A DNA stretch of 64,000 nucleotides, from contig JAKJXP020000023.1 of the NCBI GenBank assembly GCA_022225965.2, positions 310,001 through 374,000 on the forward strand. Direction: 5' to 3'. This stretch comes from Diatrype stigma. Taxonomy: Eukaryota; Ascomycota; Sordariomycetes; Xylariales; Diatrypaceae. The notes beneath the pieces are model-generated. The model ran no database searches. It saw nothing but the letters and a program-made list of their open reading frames with translations, and was not told where the DNA came from. Made by a program: the position numbers and the translations under genes. Positions 36,690 through 48,800 of this stretch are shown here, piece after piece (within the stretch, counting starts at the first letter, position 1; each line of letters opens with the position of its first letter).

Positions 36690-38095
36690 CTATTCGCCTG
36701 ATATGAAGGTAGCCTCGCAGAACAGGCGGCCTTCTTCCGAGATTTCCTCGTCGCCGATCTTCAGCTTCAGGGTGACGGGGGTCTTTCGAGGAGAGTACTA
36801 CACATGCTGTTAGACCCATGTCCGAACCAAATTATTCCGACACCTGGCTTACCTGGTAGATATAGGGCTTGGTTCCCACCGCGCTCGCAACAATCGTCTT
36901 CACGAATCCGGGAACCTCTGCCATCACGTCGATGCGATCCAGCTTGTCCTCCAGGGGTCCTTCGATGAAGGCCTCGGCGGGCTTGCCATCTTTGGTAGCG
37001 CCCGTCCAGGTATACTTGGCCTCGGTCGGCTCAGGCCAGTCATTTTCTGAGTCCTGCTTCGTCTTCAGATGCTTGACAACGGGCTGGCTGCCAGCGGTGA
37101 CGACCTCGCCATCTTTAACAACCCCACCAACACTGACAATAGTTGAGCCGTAAGACGGCGGCGTGGTAAACTCCATGATGAACGCGGAGTAGGTCGGGCC
37201 CTGAAAATTGGCGAAGTTCCACCGGGCGGCTGCGTGGTGGGGCTTCATGCCCTGCAGGGCGTGGCTGAAAAAGGCCTTCCCCTTGAAGTCGATGGTGCCT
37301 TCTTCGGTTATGATGGAACCTTCGGCCACACACCTCGGCCAGAACGCATGTCGCATCTCGCCCCAGGGATGCGACAGGTCCGTGCCATATAACGTCTTGC
37401 CATTCTTGCCCGCTACGAAGCCGGGGGCTGTCTGTGTTACTTTCACGTTCACAAGGGACTTCTTATCGTTCATCGACTTGATCGTATAGCTCTTTCCGTC
37501 CTCTGACAGCTCGACCGCGCAGTCCTGGGCGTAGAAGCTGGTCTTGTCGTCGCTGAAGTCGGCATCGCTAAGGGGCGTGGAGCTCCACAGGTTAGGCTTG
37601 GAGGGGTCGGGGTAGAAGATCTTGGTGTTGAACTGGCAGGTCGTCCTGATGCCACTTCACACACAGAGGCTGTCAGCTAAGATGGGAGAGAGACACACGG
37701 CCGAGAGTTCCTCACACAACGTTGCTGTAGATGACCTGGATGAAAGTGAGGTGGCCGCTATCGGCCATCAGGTAGAAGGTCTGGGTCTCAACCGAGGTTC
37801 CATCTACCGTGGCCCACTTCATATCATCTCGGGTCAGCTCCGTGTAGGGAGTCTGCTTGGCATCCTCGGCCACGGACTTTATGGCCGAAGGGCCGTAGAT
37901 GGGCTCCTCCGTGCCAACCACGTTGGCCAGACTGGAGTGGTACAAACATAGCTGTTAGCTGCATAGTACACATGCATGAAGGGACTGGGGGTTGAGAGAA
38001 AACCCGTGCAATGGAGGAAGGGAAAGGGGAATTGGGCGTTGGAAGTATGATGTAATGGTTTGTCTGTCTCACGTCTGCTTCGCCCAGTTGAACAT
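36690..38095 (-). CDS. svf1: Survival factor 1 (Svf1)-like protein
   Basis: Svf1 family protein, a lipocalin-like protein implicated in yeast in oxidative and cold stress survival and in ceramide handling. It has 382 residues in four exons: 38095-38073 (MFNWAKQ), 37931-37716, 37654-36853 and 36797-36690. Introns are GTGAGA..CCAG, GTGAGG..CTGAC..GAAG and GTAAGC..GTAG, all closing in phase. Family landmarks include [70 protein letters not shown] and the C-terminal [16 protein letters not shown]. The length matches filamentous fungal homologues; baker's yeast Svf1 is longer. No signal peptide; the N-terminal amphipathic start is conserved in the family. It is divergent from the mitochondrial ribosomal protein gene, with start codons 678 bp apart. 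Confidence 0.95.
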
Positions 38096-38773
38096 GATGA
38101 TCTGGGATTAGGTGGTTCGGTAACGCAGTCTACGGATCTCGGGATGGGTAATTCTAGTATAGCAAAGCAAGGGAGGTTCGAGGGGAAGAAACTCTAACGA
38201 TTCAAAACCTAAATAAGAGCTTGTGAGAGAGAAGAAGGAAAGGGATGGAGCTCGTAGGTAGTTATCGGTCTGTTTATTTGCTGCAACCTCTTCCAGTCAT
38301 TCGGTCGTAAGTTGTCGCTAGTGACCATCATCAGAGAGGCTAAACTTAGTTGGTGGGGGTTTGAGGTTTATCGGCTTATCGATAAGTACCCAGGGCGGTT
38401 TAATTCAGGCGTGTCAGGTATAGTGGTGGGGCTAGTGGGCGGTCTGGCTGTCTGGCAGCTCTGGAAGCTCGGGGATTCGGGCAGCTCCAGTGGATTCGTG
38501 GATTACCTAACTGCCTACCTAAAAGCATGGAATTGTGGACGGGAATTGTGGAAACGCGGAGCATGTGGCGCATCTATGCTTAAAAGCTCGAAAGTGTGGC
38601 TAATGCTCAATCGATTAGGTATGGGCGTTTTGGTTCCTCAGAATTTTGATACGACAATCTGGAAAGAGCGACAGGTACCTACTTAAGCTACCGATCTTAA
38701 GACTCAACCTCGACCTAACCCCCGCCAACCCCTTTAAACCTCTGACCGCGTGTGTCTGTGTGTGTGTGCCGAG
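38096..38773. promoter_or_regulatory. Shared divergent promoter region of svf1 and uL11m
   Basis: A region of 678 bp separates the two divergent start codons and must hold both promoters. A short (TG)n run sits just before the plus-strand start. No specific binding site can be assigned. An ORF across 38312-38686 has no family match and is likely chance. Confidence 0.5.
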
Positions 38774-39333
38774 ATGTCGAAAGCGCGCGGGGCCGCATCA
38801 GGCAAAGACCAGATCGTCAAGCTCATCGTAGGAGCTGGAAAGGCCAGTCCCAGTCCGCCCGTGGGTCCTGCGCTGGGAAGTAGAGGTATTAAGTCGATGG
38901 ACTTTTGCAAGGTAAATTTCAAGCCCGACCTTGCCTTACTCGATTTTGCGCAGCTTCGATTCACCCCGCAGCAAAGACTGACAATGGATGTGTATAGGAG
39001 TTCAATGCGCGGACAGCACACATCAACCCGGGGACGCCCATGCCTGTGCGGGTTACTGTACGAGCAGATCGGTCATTCCACTTCGACATCCGCACCCCGC
39101 AAACGTCGTGGCTACTGCGGAACGCGGCAGAATTACCAGTTAACAAGAAGGGGAGGAAGAAAGCGGCTTCCCAACCCGGCCACGAGGTAGTCGGTACCAT
39201 CAGCCTGAAGCACGTCTACGAGATCGCCAAGATCAAGCAGTCCGAGCTGCGCCTGTCAGGTCTGGCCCTAGAAGGACTATGCAAGGCCGTTATCTACCAA
39301 TGCAGATCTATGGGCATCGACGTGGTTGCATGA
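38774..39333 (+). CDS. mrpl19: Mitochondrial large-subunit ribosomal protein uL11m (MRPL19)
   Basis: Structural protein of the mitochondrial ribosome large subunit (L11 family), at the GTPase-associated rRNA region. It has 157 residues in two exons: 38774-38911 and 38998-39333. The intron is 86 nt (GTAAAT..CTGAC..ATAG, phase 0). The N-terminal domain has [20 protein letters not shown] and [20 protein letters not shown], the L11 hallmark with the Pro-rich linker helix. The C-terminal rRNA-binding domain follows ([49 protein letters not shown]). In yeast the orthologue is MRPL19/YmL19. The start at 38774 gives a short basic N-terminus ([16 protein letters not shown]) and no long presequence, as is common for this protein. 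Confidence 0.95.
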
Positions 39334-42300
39334 TCACGCGGTTTTATATATAAAAGGGAAAAGAAAACGAGCGACCTCGAAAAAGACCCCGAGTTTCCAG
39401 ATCAGAACCATCGCGGTCTATGGGCACTGGATTTTGGGCTATCGGACGTCGACGTTGTATACGACATGTACTCTGATGATATCCTGTATGAAAGGGGGGG
39501 ACGAGCAAACGCCCATAAACACTGAGACATATCGTTTCAGAACTTGCGATACCCGAGGGAGGAAAGAAGAAGAGGCCGGCCGTAAAGGCTTTCCGTATGA
39601 CTATGACCATACGAGCACGTACGGAACACTATGGGCCTATGATGCGATCAAATCTTCTTCGTTCTGGGGTCGACAGGCTAGGTAGCATAGCTATTGAACC
39701 TTGCTATGAGAACTGGTTTTACCACCCGATTCTACCACCCGAAGTAAAAAGAAAACAAATACATAACACTTCTACTCTGAACCATGTATTATGCCTCATA
39801 TAAAAGGGCTCTTGTTTCTGAGTTCTAGGAGTACCAATTGCTATATAGCAGAGAAGCCCTGTCTTTCTGCCCTTACACGACTGATGTAGGGTTGACTTTA
39901 TGGCTCATCATTTACCTACGTAGCAGCATAGGTAGGTGATTGATTCTCATCACTATAAAACCACCATATCAAATCACCCAATAGCTAGCTGCGTATGTGT
40001 AACATTGCATTGGCCGAACTTTCTGGTTTTAGCACATATCCAATTACATAGGTTTAGCATTCAAGTGACCACTAAGATTCGTGGCTCTCGACACACCTAC
40101 CCTACAAGTTGGTTCTGTGTAATGAGTCACCGCCACCACCCATAAAGCCGGGACATCTATTTGTAGTATTCGCCATAATACCCCCGAGCACTGCGGGCAG
40201 TGAGTAGGTCGGTATACACATGCAGGTCTCGAACCCGGTTGCTCGAGAGGTATGTAAGCAGGTAAGTTGAGGAGGGGTAATGATGACTCGTTGGTTCTGG
40301 GCACTTGACTCACCAAGATCGAGAGGTTTCAAGTTGTCTATTGGTTGCATGTTTCCTTGCAACGACGATAAGACTGTGTCTCGTTGTTGCGTGCCAAGTG
40401 AGCAGCCATGCCCGTTTTATAAGAAGCTGGGTTACGTCTACCGGGGTTTGATAGCTACCCTGGGTAATATACACAGTCGAGTGTCTGCTGGCTTATCAGA
40501 TAGCTATATCAGATTACTCCTATTCGTACACAACTACCTAGGTGGTTATAGCTATACGTAGGTAGAAGGAAGCTTCTCCAGACACCCTCTACCCATACGA
40601 CCCCCCGCCTCTCTCGACGGCTTGCCTGATGTGACCTTGTGGTCGTACTGCCAGTGACTGCCTGTGGCCAAAGTCGAGGGCGCATGTCTTTAGTCGCAAT
40701 TGGCCAGTGAGGGTAGGTGTCACAGATGTCACACATTGCGTACTTGTATAATGTGGCCAACCACATGCGTTCACATACACATGCAGCAGACCCCTTAGGC
40801 ACGCATGCGCGTATCCCTTATTTAAGCTTTTCCTCTGTCCCACACAGCTTTCCACTCAACCACATGCCACAAGAGACGAGATGCTCTGGTCCGCTGTTAT
40901 AGCATATCGACACCCGATGCGGGAATCTTGCTGCTGCCAAGATGGACCCCACCTCATGCAGGCCGGGACTGTAGAGTATGCAGCCATCTGGGTACCTATC
41001 TACCGTACCAAGCCTATCTACAGAACCGACCGGGGTCCGCTGTGAGCTCCAATGGAGCACATACATGCCTACATCTAGCAGTCTAGCTCGGTGGTTAGGA
41101 GGGCGAGCATCGACGCATGTGGATGCTCTGAGAGCGGGTTGAGTGCGTTGGAAGCTGGGCGCCCTTGGAGCCGGGTGTCTTCTTCTTATTAGCCAAGTTC
41201 CTTGGTTTCCGTTAAGTTTGGCCGGGCTGCCGGCAGAGACAACCGAAGGAAACTCCCGGCTCCTAAGTAGGTACCTACTGGCGTCGCCGACGATTAAATT
41301 TTTGTGCCCCCCCTGGTATTAAGAGAAAGAACCTAACCGATATAATCAATATATCAAATGCGAACCAGGCGAGCAGGGATGGCGGTTTTTCTAGAAGATC
41401 GATTGCCTTTGGAAGACCCGGTGGTAGTCAAGAATCAATCAGTCAGTGAAGGGTCTGTTTTGTCGAGGGTAGAGTCTTGTGTTATCAGACAAAGCATTCT
41501 GGGGAACCTGGGAAGGAAATCAAGAAGGAAATCAAAAAGCTCGCTCGGCTTCGAGAGGTTCGGGCATGCGGGTAGAGCAGTCGGCCGGTCAACTTGAGAA
41601 GCGACGAGCGCGACGAAAGGGGAGCGACGAAACGAGGGCCGAAGACGGGAGACGCATGATGTACTTATCAATAAGCACGAGTGGCACGGTAGTCGCAACC
41701 AATTGAAAGCCGCTCTCTGAGTCCTGGACTACCGTACTATTAGTCCTGACTCTTGACACATGCCTAAAACCCAGTCTGTCTTCTCGGCCTTTTTCACTGC
41801 TACTGCTACTGCTACTGCTACTGCTACTGCTACTGCTCGATGCCTCCGCTTGCCTCTGCTCGGACTGCTCCTCTTCTGTTACGAAGCACTGCAGGTTCTG
41901 GAGAGGCTAAAAACTGCCCAGGTGCCCCACCGTTAGTGGGTGGATAGTATGTACAATATACTATGTATACATAGTACAGGTGGGTGTATACAGGTAGACG
42001 GGCACTGGGACATGCGGACATTGGGTATGGACATGTACAATGCGCTATGCTGAGCTCGATAAAGAACCATAGGGGTACAGGAGGTCAGCGCCAGGCAGCA
42101 TGTAGTAGCAACATGTAATACATGTATGTTGCTAACCGGAAGCGAAGAAAAAAGCCTGGGGCGGCTTTTAGTGCAGTCGACCTGGGCAAGCAAGCAAGCA
42201 GCAGTGCGAGTCTTGACTCTTGACGTCTGGCGCATAGCCATCATCATACCTACCAGCAGCAGCATTCGTTTTTTTCCTTTTCCATCTTGTTTCCCATTAC

Positions 42301-42669
42301 TCCGTAGGTGCTGTTTCCACGGCGCCGCTTGGTCTTCATGATCCATCGCATTTTATATTTTCGACCGGATTCTATCCACTCGCTCCCACGAATATAGTGC
42401 GAATATAGCACAGTACCGGATATAACTAGTAGTACATGACTGCATCATCACTCGACCCCCGACGATGCCAACTCCAGAAGCTCCCCGCCATCAACAAGGT
42501 ATAATTGAAGTTCTCTCACTGAATAACCCCACCATTACTCCTCACCACGTCCGTTAAGTATATTCGGACATTTATCTACCCATACAACTACCCATACAAC
42601 TACCCGTACATAGTGTCTTTCCCCTTTGTCTCGTCCGCCGCCCGATCGCTAACCACTTTCCTTCCAACC
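39334..42669. other. 3.3-kb intergenic region
   Basis: No gene supported. Contains abundant TAGGTA/TACGTA words, a hexanucleotide repeat (41796-41837) and a tRNA-like but unsupported hairpin region (about 41080-41160). The last 200 bp are the promoter and leader of the kinase gene. Confidence 0.6.
41796..41837. repeat. Hexanucleotide repeat ACTGCT x7
   Basis: Seven perfect tandem copies of ACTGCT. Confidence 0.9.
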
Positions 42670-45185
42670 ATGTTAGGCGGTTCCAGCCATAGCCAACAAA
42701 CCTTGGATCATTCCGATGCTCCGTCCTCCGCGCACAAGCATTCCGATCGCGCACAAGCTGTGCGCTTCGCACCCAATGTCGAGGAGATCGGCGTCTCGGC
42801 AGCATCGCCGCAACAAATGGCCATCGAGAATATGAGACGAGATGCCTCAATGGAAGCTTCGGATGTCACGCCGGAGCAGATACAGGCTCTAGCAAACTCC
42901 CTCAGGGGAGCAAATCTGCAGGAGCAGCGCCTGAAGAGCTTTTCCTTTCATCCCGTCTCGCTTCCAGCTTCTAGGGTAAGTTCTAGTAGCTCCTTATGGT
43001 CGGCCCTTTGTTCTCGAATTCTGTAAATGTGCGCAACAGCCACCTTCGAAAGACCCGCCATCACGTCCCTCGATTGGCTGGCGATCCCTATTTGTTTGTC
43101 TGCCTGTCGTCCCTGATGTTGGGGTCAACCTAACAACGGGAGCTTGTTCTCTTTCTCACATAAGCTCGGCATCCTATCGACATGATAGGCCCTGTTGATC
43201 ACTACTAATGATACCGCATTAGATCCCTTCCAATGAGACCTCCCCTGCGACCACTCCGCAAATCACCCACGTCCAGAATCCGATGAATCTTCAATCCCCA
43301 CGGTTGAGTTCCCGGGGACCGGAATTAGCTTCACCCCCATTAACTCCCGCCGGGACTTCCGCAACCGAGTATTCAAAAAGCACCAAGTCAGGGGCGGGCT
43401 CTGGATCTGATGGAGGCTTCGATTCGCAAGCTATAACCCCGCAGGCCTCAGGTCAAGAATCGAGACCGGAGTTCCGGATCAGTTTACCACACCGACCGGT
43501 TTCGACCGACAACATATCGCAGCGAACGACTGCCGTCGATGAACGAGATGGGCGTTCGCACCGCAAGGGCATGTTTTCCCTCGGTCCTGGAGGCCAGTCT
43601 CTTCCGGCTTCCCGGGAATCGAGCCCTTCGAGAAACGCTGCATCACAATTTTATTCACGGCCATTCACCCCCGAAGGGGACGTCAATGATCCATATGCCG
43701 CTCATAAGCGGCCCGCGCAAAGTAAGAACGCTATCGACTCCAGATTCGTCTTCACGAGGAAAAAGAAGCACTCTTCACCATCCAGTTCTTCCATCAGCTT
43801 GGTCAAACCCGAGAGACAGGAAAAGAGGCTCTCTGGGCTTTTGGGAGTCCGTAACAAGTCCGGGGACCTTAGTCGGACTGGATCACAAACTACTATGCAG
43901 AGCCAACAAGGCTCTATGTCCGACTTGAAGAGATTCTTCAAAGTCGGTGGCGGTAAATCGGCATCCAGCAAGACAAGTTCCCTTGCAACTTCAAAATCGA
44001 AGTCCACATACCAGGTCCCTTTTGCAGATGACCACGGTCTTTCATCCAAGTATGGCAAGCTCGGTCGTGTGCTTGGATCTGGTGCTGGAGGTTCGGTAAA
44101 GCTTATGAGAAGAACCGAAGACAACACTGTCTTTGCCGTCAAGGAATTTCGGCCTCGCCATTCGTATGAAACTGAAAAGGAATATGTCAAGAAGTTGACG
44201 GCCGAGTTCTGTATTGGTTCTGCTCTCCACCATGGCAACATCATCGAAACGTTAGACATCGTGCAAGAGAAGGGCAAGTGGTATGAGGTGATGGAATATG
44301 CTCCATTTGATCTCTTTGCCATTGTCATGACAGGAAAGATGTCCAAGGCCGAAGTTTCGTGTTGTTTCCTCCAGATCTTGAGCGGTGTGACATATCTCCA
44401 TAGTTCGGGATTGACGCATCGTGATCTGAAATTGGACAACGTGGTTGTTAGCGAGCACGGGATTATGAAGATCATTGACTTTGGAAGCGCTCATGTCTTC
44501 AAATATCCATTTGAGACCGAAATCGTCCTCGCCAGCGGTAAGCGAACAAACCAAATAATGAGAAAGGCCAAGATTCTAATGGTGTACAGGCGTTGTGGGC
44601 TCCGATCCATACCTCGCCCCGGAGGTGTACGACGAGCGCAAATACGATCCCCAAGCAGTCGACATATGGTCACTAGCGATAATATTCTGCTGCATGGCTC
44701 TGCGCAGATTTCCTTGGAAAGTGCCTCGTATGACAGATAATTCGTATAAGTTATTTGCGTCGGAGCCAACCCCCGGACATGATCCCCAGAAGTTGATTCT
44801 CCCATCCCGATCCACCAACGACCTCTCGAATACTCCACCGCGGGATATCTTCCAAGAAGAGGAGAAGAGGTCTTCCAAGTCCCTGAAGACGAATGCTTCC
44901 GGGCCCGAGTCCGCCGCGAATGCCGATGGCCAGAACGGGGAGCAGCGAAGGGAAGTCATCCGAGGGCCGTGGCGCCTACTGAGGCTGCTTCCGAGGGAAA
45001 GTCGACATATCATCGGAAGGATGTTGACGATTGACCCGAAAAAGCGGGCTAAGATGCCGGAGATCCTCGACGATCCTTGGGTTTCGGATACCGTCATCTG
45101 TAGGCAGGTTGGCCCGGGCCAAGTTATCAAAGCGGAGGATCACACGCATATCCTCGAACCACCCGCATCAGCCGCAGCAAAATAA
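42670..45185 (+). CDS. HAL4/SAT4-type serine/threonine protein kinase
   Basis: Ser/Thr kinase of the fungal NPR/HAL family, which in yeast regulates potassium and nutrient transporters. It has 738 residues in three exons: 42670-42975, 43223-44537 and 44590-45185. The introns are 247 and 52 nt (GTAAGT..TTAG and GTAAGC..ACAG). The first 360 or so residues are Ser/Pro-rich and probably disordered, with basic patches. The kinase domain begins at about residue 375: glycine loop GSGAGGSV, Lys about 409 in FAVKEF, catalytic loop THRDLKLDN (about 500-508), IDFGSA (about 521) and DPYLAPEVY after the second intron. The C-lobe has an insertion rich in Ser/Asn/Glu before [23 protein letters not shown]. 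All catalytic residues are present, so it should be active. No transmembrane segment. Plausible orthologues: Sat4/Hal5 in yeast, hal4 in fission yeast. Confidence 0.92.
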
Positions 45186-45977
45186 GACTTCCATGCATAT
45201 TGACACAAGGAAGGGCTCAACCAATGCCCAGTGCTCCCTACAGCGGCCCAGTCTGTGACTACTTCGATGTGTAGTGGGTGGAAAAACTGGCTTTTCTTTC
45301 CTCGCCGGGTTGTGTATGAGGCCGCTTGCTCATGTTGTACTTGGGGGGGATCATGTTGGACATGGGGCGTATCGAGCGGGTATTACAGGTCATACACATT
45401 AGAGGTAACGGTGGCTTAACTAGATCTGGGGCGATAATATTAACACTGTACATAGAGTAGTAATGGGATAGATCTTATAATCGAGTAGCGCCGCCCCATT
45501 AGATTAGTGATTTCATCAATTTTGGGTTGTCTTCAGCGGATGCACCACTTTGGTGCTGATATTTACTTCTCACAGGAGTCTTGTCAAGGCCGACAGCCTG
45601 CTCTTATGTACTTTCCAATCGAGAATATCACAGGTATTAGTCTACAGCATACCTACGATATACCTATTCAACTTCAAAGACGATACCTAGGTAGCTATAG
45701 TTATTAGGTAATCAATCAATCACCTGCATTTACTATGTAAATTACATAAAATAGGACTTCAAGACTTCCAGGCCCAGCTGGTCTAGACTTCGGAGATAAG
45801 GTGAAATCTACAGTACTTGTATGTAAGCTTCCACCCACTTGCCCAGCAGCATCCCGAGGTCCAGGCCTGCCACCGGTCTTGGGGGGGTGGCCGGGCCAAT
45901 CGGCTCCCCGCTGGGTGAGCGGCGACGGAAAAACCCCTCCAAATCCCAATTTTTTTCTGGGCCCGGGTCGATCTGCC

Positions 45978-45990
45978 TTCCAGAGCTTTC
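45978..45990. promoter_or_regulatory. Heat-shock-element-like motif upstream of HSP10
   Basis: TTCcaGAGctTTC is three alternating 5-bp units of nTTCn/nGAAn with one mismatch (GAG for GAA). It lies about 175 bp upstream of the HSP10 start. HSF-driven control of this chaperonin is established in fungi; binding here is inferred. Confidence 0.5.
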
Positions 45991-46006
45991 TAGTGCTCCA
46001 TCCAGA

Positions 46007-46015
46007 AATATATAA
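46007..46015 (+). promoter_or_regulatory. Possible TATA box of HSP10
   Basis: AT-rich ATATATAA lies about 150 bp before the ATG and 17 bp downstream of the heat-shock-like motif. Confidence 0.35.
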
Positions 46016-46164
46016 TCGTTAAAATCCGGCGATAGCTTCAATTTCCACAACGCTACAACTTCCTGCCCGCCCTTCCGAATATTTCCTCTTCTACTGCTAC
46101 TACTACAACTACAACCACCCTTCTCCTCCCCTTAAACCCCGATACCACTAACACCCTATACACA

Positions 46165-46699
46165 ATGGTGAGTCCCTTGGCTTTTACATGCCCCTCACTC
46201 CTGTCTATCCCGCCTACCCCTCATCGTGCATAGCATAGCATACCTAGCGTAGCATAGCTGGACCGATCAATTTTCGACTAACATTGCTCTTTCTCTTCTC
46301 TTCCAAAAGGCCACCTCCTTCCGATCGATCAAGTCCCTCGTCCCCCTGCTGGACCGGGTGCTGGTGCAGCGCGTCAAGGCCGAGGCCAAGACCGCCAGCG
46401 GCATCTTCCTGCCCGAGTCGAGCGTCAAGGAGCTCAACGAGGCCAAGGTCCTGGCCGTCGGCCCAGGCTCCCTCAACAAGGACGGCCAGCGCGTCCCCAT
46501 GGGCGTCAACGCCGGCGACCGCGTCCTGATCCCCCAGTACGGCGGCTCCCCGGTAAAGGTCGGCGACGAGGAATACCAGCTCTTCCGCGACAGCGAGTAA
46601 GTTCTCTCTCCTCTTTGGCGGTCCGCGCCATTGTTTAAGCTAGGGGAAATGTAACTGATGGCCCCCTCTCGCAGAATCCTGGCCAAGATCAACGAATAA
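46165..46699 (+). CDS. hsp10: 10-kDa chaperonin HSP10 (GroES homologue)
   Basis: Mitochondrial co-chaperonin that caps the HSP60 ring. It has 104 residues in three exons: 46165-46167 (ATG only), 46310-46596 and 46675-46699. The introns are 142 nt (GTGAGT..AAAAG) and 78 nt (GTAAGT..GCAG). Family landmarks are LVPLLDRVLVQRVKAEAKT and the mobile loop ASGIFLPES. These are followed by EAKVLAVGPGSLNKDG, the dome sequence GDRVLIPQYGG, and KVGDEEYQLFRDSEILAKINE at the end. The protein has the normal length with no long presequence, as is usual for HSP10, whose N-terminus serves as an uncleaved targeting signal. Coding sequence is much more GC-rich than flanks. A heat-shock-like element upstream fits stress induction. 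Confidence 0.97.
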
Positions 46700-48800
46700 G
46701 ATACCCACGATTCTTCCACGATGATATCCCGAGGAGATGAAAGAGGAAGAGAAAAACTAAAAAGACACTGTACTATACCTTGTACAACAATTACAATGGC
46801 GCAACGAAAAAAAGAGGCAACGAACGAGGCACGGGAAGAGCGCATGGGCCGAAGAGCCCTTCTTGCATATGAGCGTGTAATGTTGACAACGAACGAACGG
46901 AGAGGGAAAAGAAACGGAATGGAGGAGGGGAGACGAGACATCTCTGGCCTTTCTGTCTATAGGATTTAGTCCATAGTCCATATACCGTGGTCTGGATGGT
47001 GATGATTAATGAATCTCTTCTCTTCTAAAAGCAAACCACAGGAAGAAAAAAAGGCTTGACCAACTCGCTCTGTTTACCTTCAATCCCATGGATAGATCGT
47101 CTACTCCTCGGCCTTATTTTCGCCATGGAACTCAATACCTAGGTACGATGCCTGCCACAACGAGTTGCAGTCGTATTGTCTGCCCATTGGCCACGGCCCT
47201 TAGTTCCCCATCCCCCTTTTTCTTCTTGTACTCATTCGCAGGTGTGTTTCGAATATATATCATTGAACTTGAGGCGTACATCGCAGATTTTCTAGCTGCA
47301 GGTCATGTGACACCTGCAAGACAGGACAGCGATGCCAACATGAATGTGCATCTTGTCTGGCGGGGTGCCTGAAGGCTTTCAAAGCTTTTTTCTGCTCGAT
47401 TCATTCGCTTCTAGCTGGGCACCTGGCTCCCCTCAAACGAAGTCGTCAGGGGCAAAAGGGGCCACATACCGAGCGGAGAGGCGCATGCCAATTCTTCTTT
47501 TCCATAAGCGCCATCCGCGCGTCCAATCAGTCAATCGCAGCTTCGTTGCAACCAAACATCGGACCATTCAGCCCCCTAGCACGGCGTCTAGTAACAGAAA
47601 ATGCGGCTGAAATATGAGCCAATGAGGGTTGCATGCGGATCAAGATCAACGAACGGGCATCGATCGATGAGCCAAGAAGATTTGGGACACATGCAGGGCT
47701 TACATAGCTAAGTAGCTATCCTAGCACTACAGCATGTATGCAAGAGCCCCCCCTTGCCCCCCCCCCCCCCCCTTGGGCGTTTCGAAACACGCCTCCTAGG
47801 CGGCGTTTTTCTTTTCTTCTCTCTCGTCCATCCTTCCACTTACGTACTTGATATGATCATGGCCAATTGGTTGTTGATACTTGAGCTCTCGGGTACGCAG
47901 GTCCCAGGCACACACCAATCAATCAACTCCGTAGATACTCAGCCAAGCCTGGTCCGCTGCTGATTCGCAGGCTGCCCTTCCATGTAGATTATGTCAGGGG
48001 GGAGGAACCCGATGCGGCGTTGTCTGTGGTGGTTGATTTGCTTGCTGCCTCCTTACGAATTGACGTATATATAGCTGTATGCGCACACATACATGTTTAT
48101 ACTCCGTATGCCGTGTTACATTGGAGCTAAGTAGGAACTAAGGCCTTTCGGGCCCCTTTCCTAGAAAGTAAATATCTACATCAATTCGATTATGTTGGGG
48201 TAACAGTGACAGGTCGAAGTCTTCGCGAACGAGCATCGAAACTTGGGGTAACACAAGCCTGCAGGCAAAGGAGCACATCCGCATGTGAGCCGACAATTTT
48301 AATCTGTTGGTTCCTGTTCATCGGGTTGTCTCGCTCTCTTGCATGACACTGCAGGCGTTGTCTCCTTTCTTTGTTTTCTTATAAAACAGGTAGGTTTCCC
48401 GTTTAGACAGCTTATTCATTACCCTCGATACGAGTCACTCAGGCTCGTGGCACAGGTGACCTCTTCTCTCATCTCTCTCTCATTTCTATTCTTGTCCTTC
48501 TTCTCTCCTTTCCGAGGACAGTCAATCATTCTGGTCTTCTTCTTGTATTTCAATACTCTGCATGAAGTCGTCTACCTTTTGCGCCTACGGTACGTGACTA
48601 TCATCAGGCATCCGTTCATTCAAACTTCAATACCCAATCCAGGCCAAGAGCCCAGTCGTTCACTTCTACCATCACACCACGTATTGCATACGTTCGTTTG
48701 CAGACCAAAACCTGCCATCTGCAGATTCCACGTTCCAAAAACACACCAGCATTTGCCATTCCTTTTCGATACAGCTTAGACTGTTACTCGCTCTATCGCC
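46700..48800. other. Intergenic region between HSP10 and the LPMO
   Basis: A purine-rich HSP10 3' region, a 16-base C run at 47757-47772 and a pyrimidine-rich stretch (about 48460-48560) typical of a fungal promoter upstream of the LPMO gene. A 146-codon ORF at 48339-48779 is low-complexity and not supported. Confidence 0.6.
47757..47772. repeat. C homopolymer (16 bases)
   Basis: An uninterrupted run of C after a shorter C7 run. Confidence 0.9.

Larger units (their letters stand above)
45186..46164. other. Intergenic region, promoter of HSP10
   Basis: Kinase 3' flank followed by the HSP10 promoter. A heat-shock-element-like motif and an ATATATAA box lie within 190 bp of the start codon. A CT/CA-rich leader precedes it. 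Confidence 0.6.

Noticed and set aside
40225..40245. B-box-like GGGTTCGAGACC on the minus strand
   Set aside because: No A box or cloverleaf at the right distance.
41080..41160. tRNA-like sequence (TAGCTCGGTGGTTAGGA, then GGGTTGAGTGC)
   Set aside because: The D-arm resembles an A box, but the stems cannot be drawn with standard loop sizes and the B box is poor. At most a degraded tRNA-like piece.
43702..44475. 257-codon antisense ORF over the protein kinase
   Set aside because: The sense frame contains all kinase motifs; the antisense product has no family resemblance.
48339..48779. 146-codon ORF upstream of the LPMO
   Set aside because: Phe/Ser/Leu-rich translation of a pyrimidine-rich promoter, with no homology signal.
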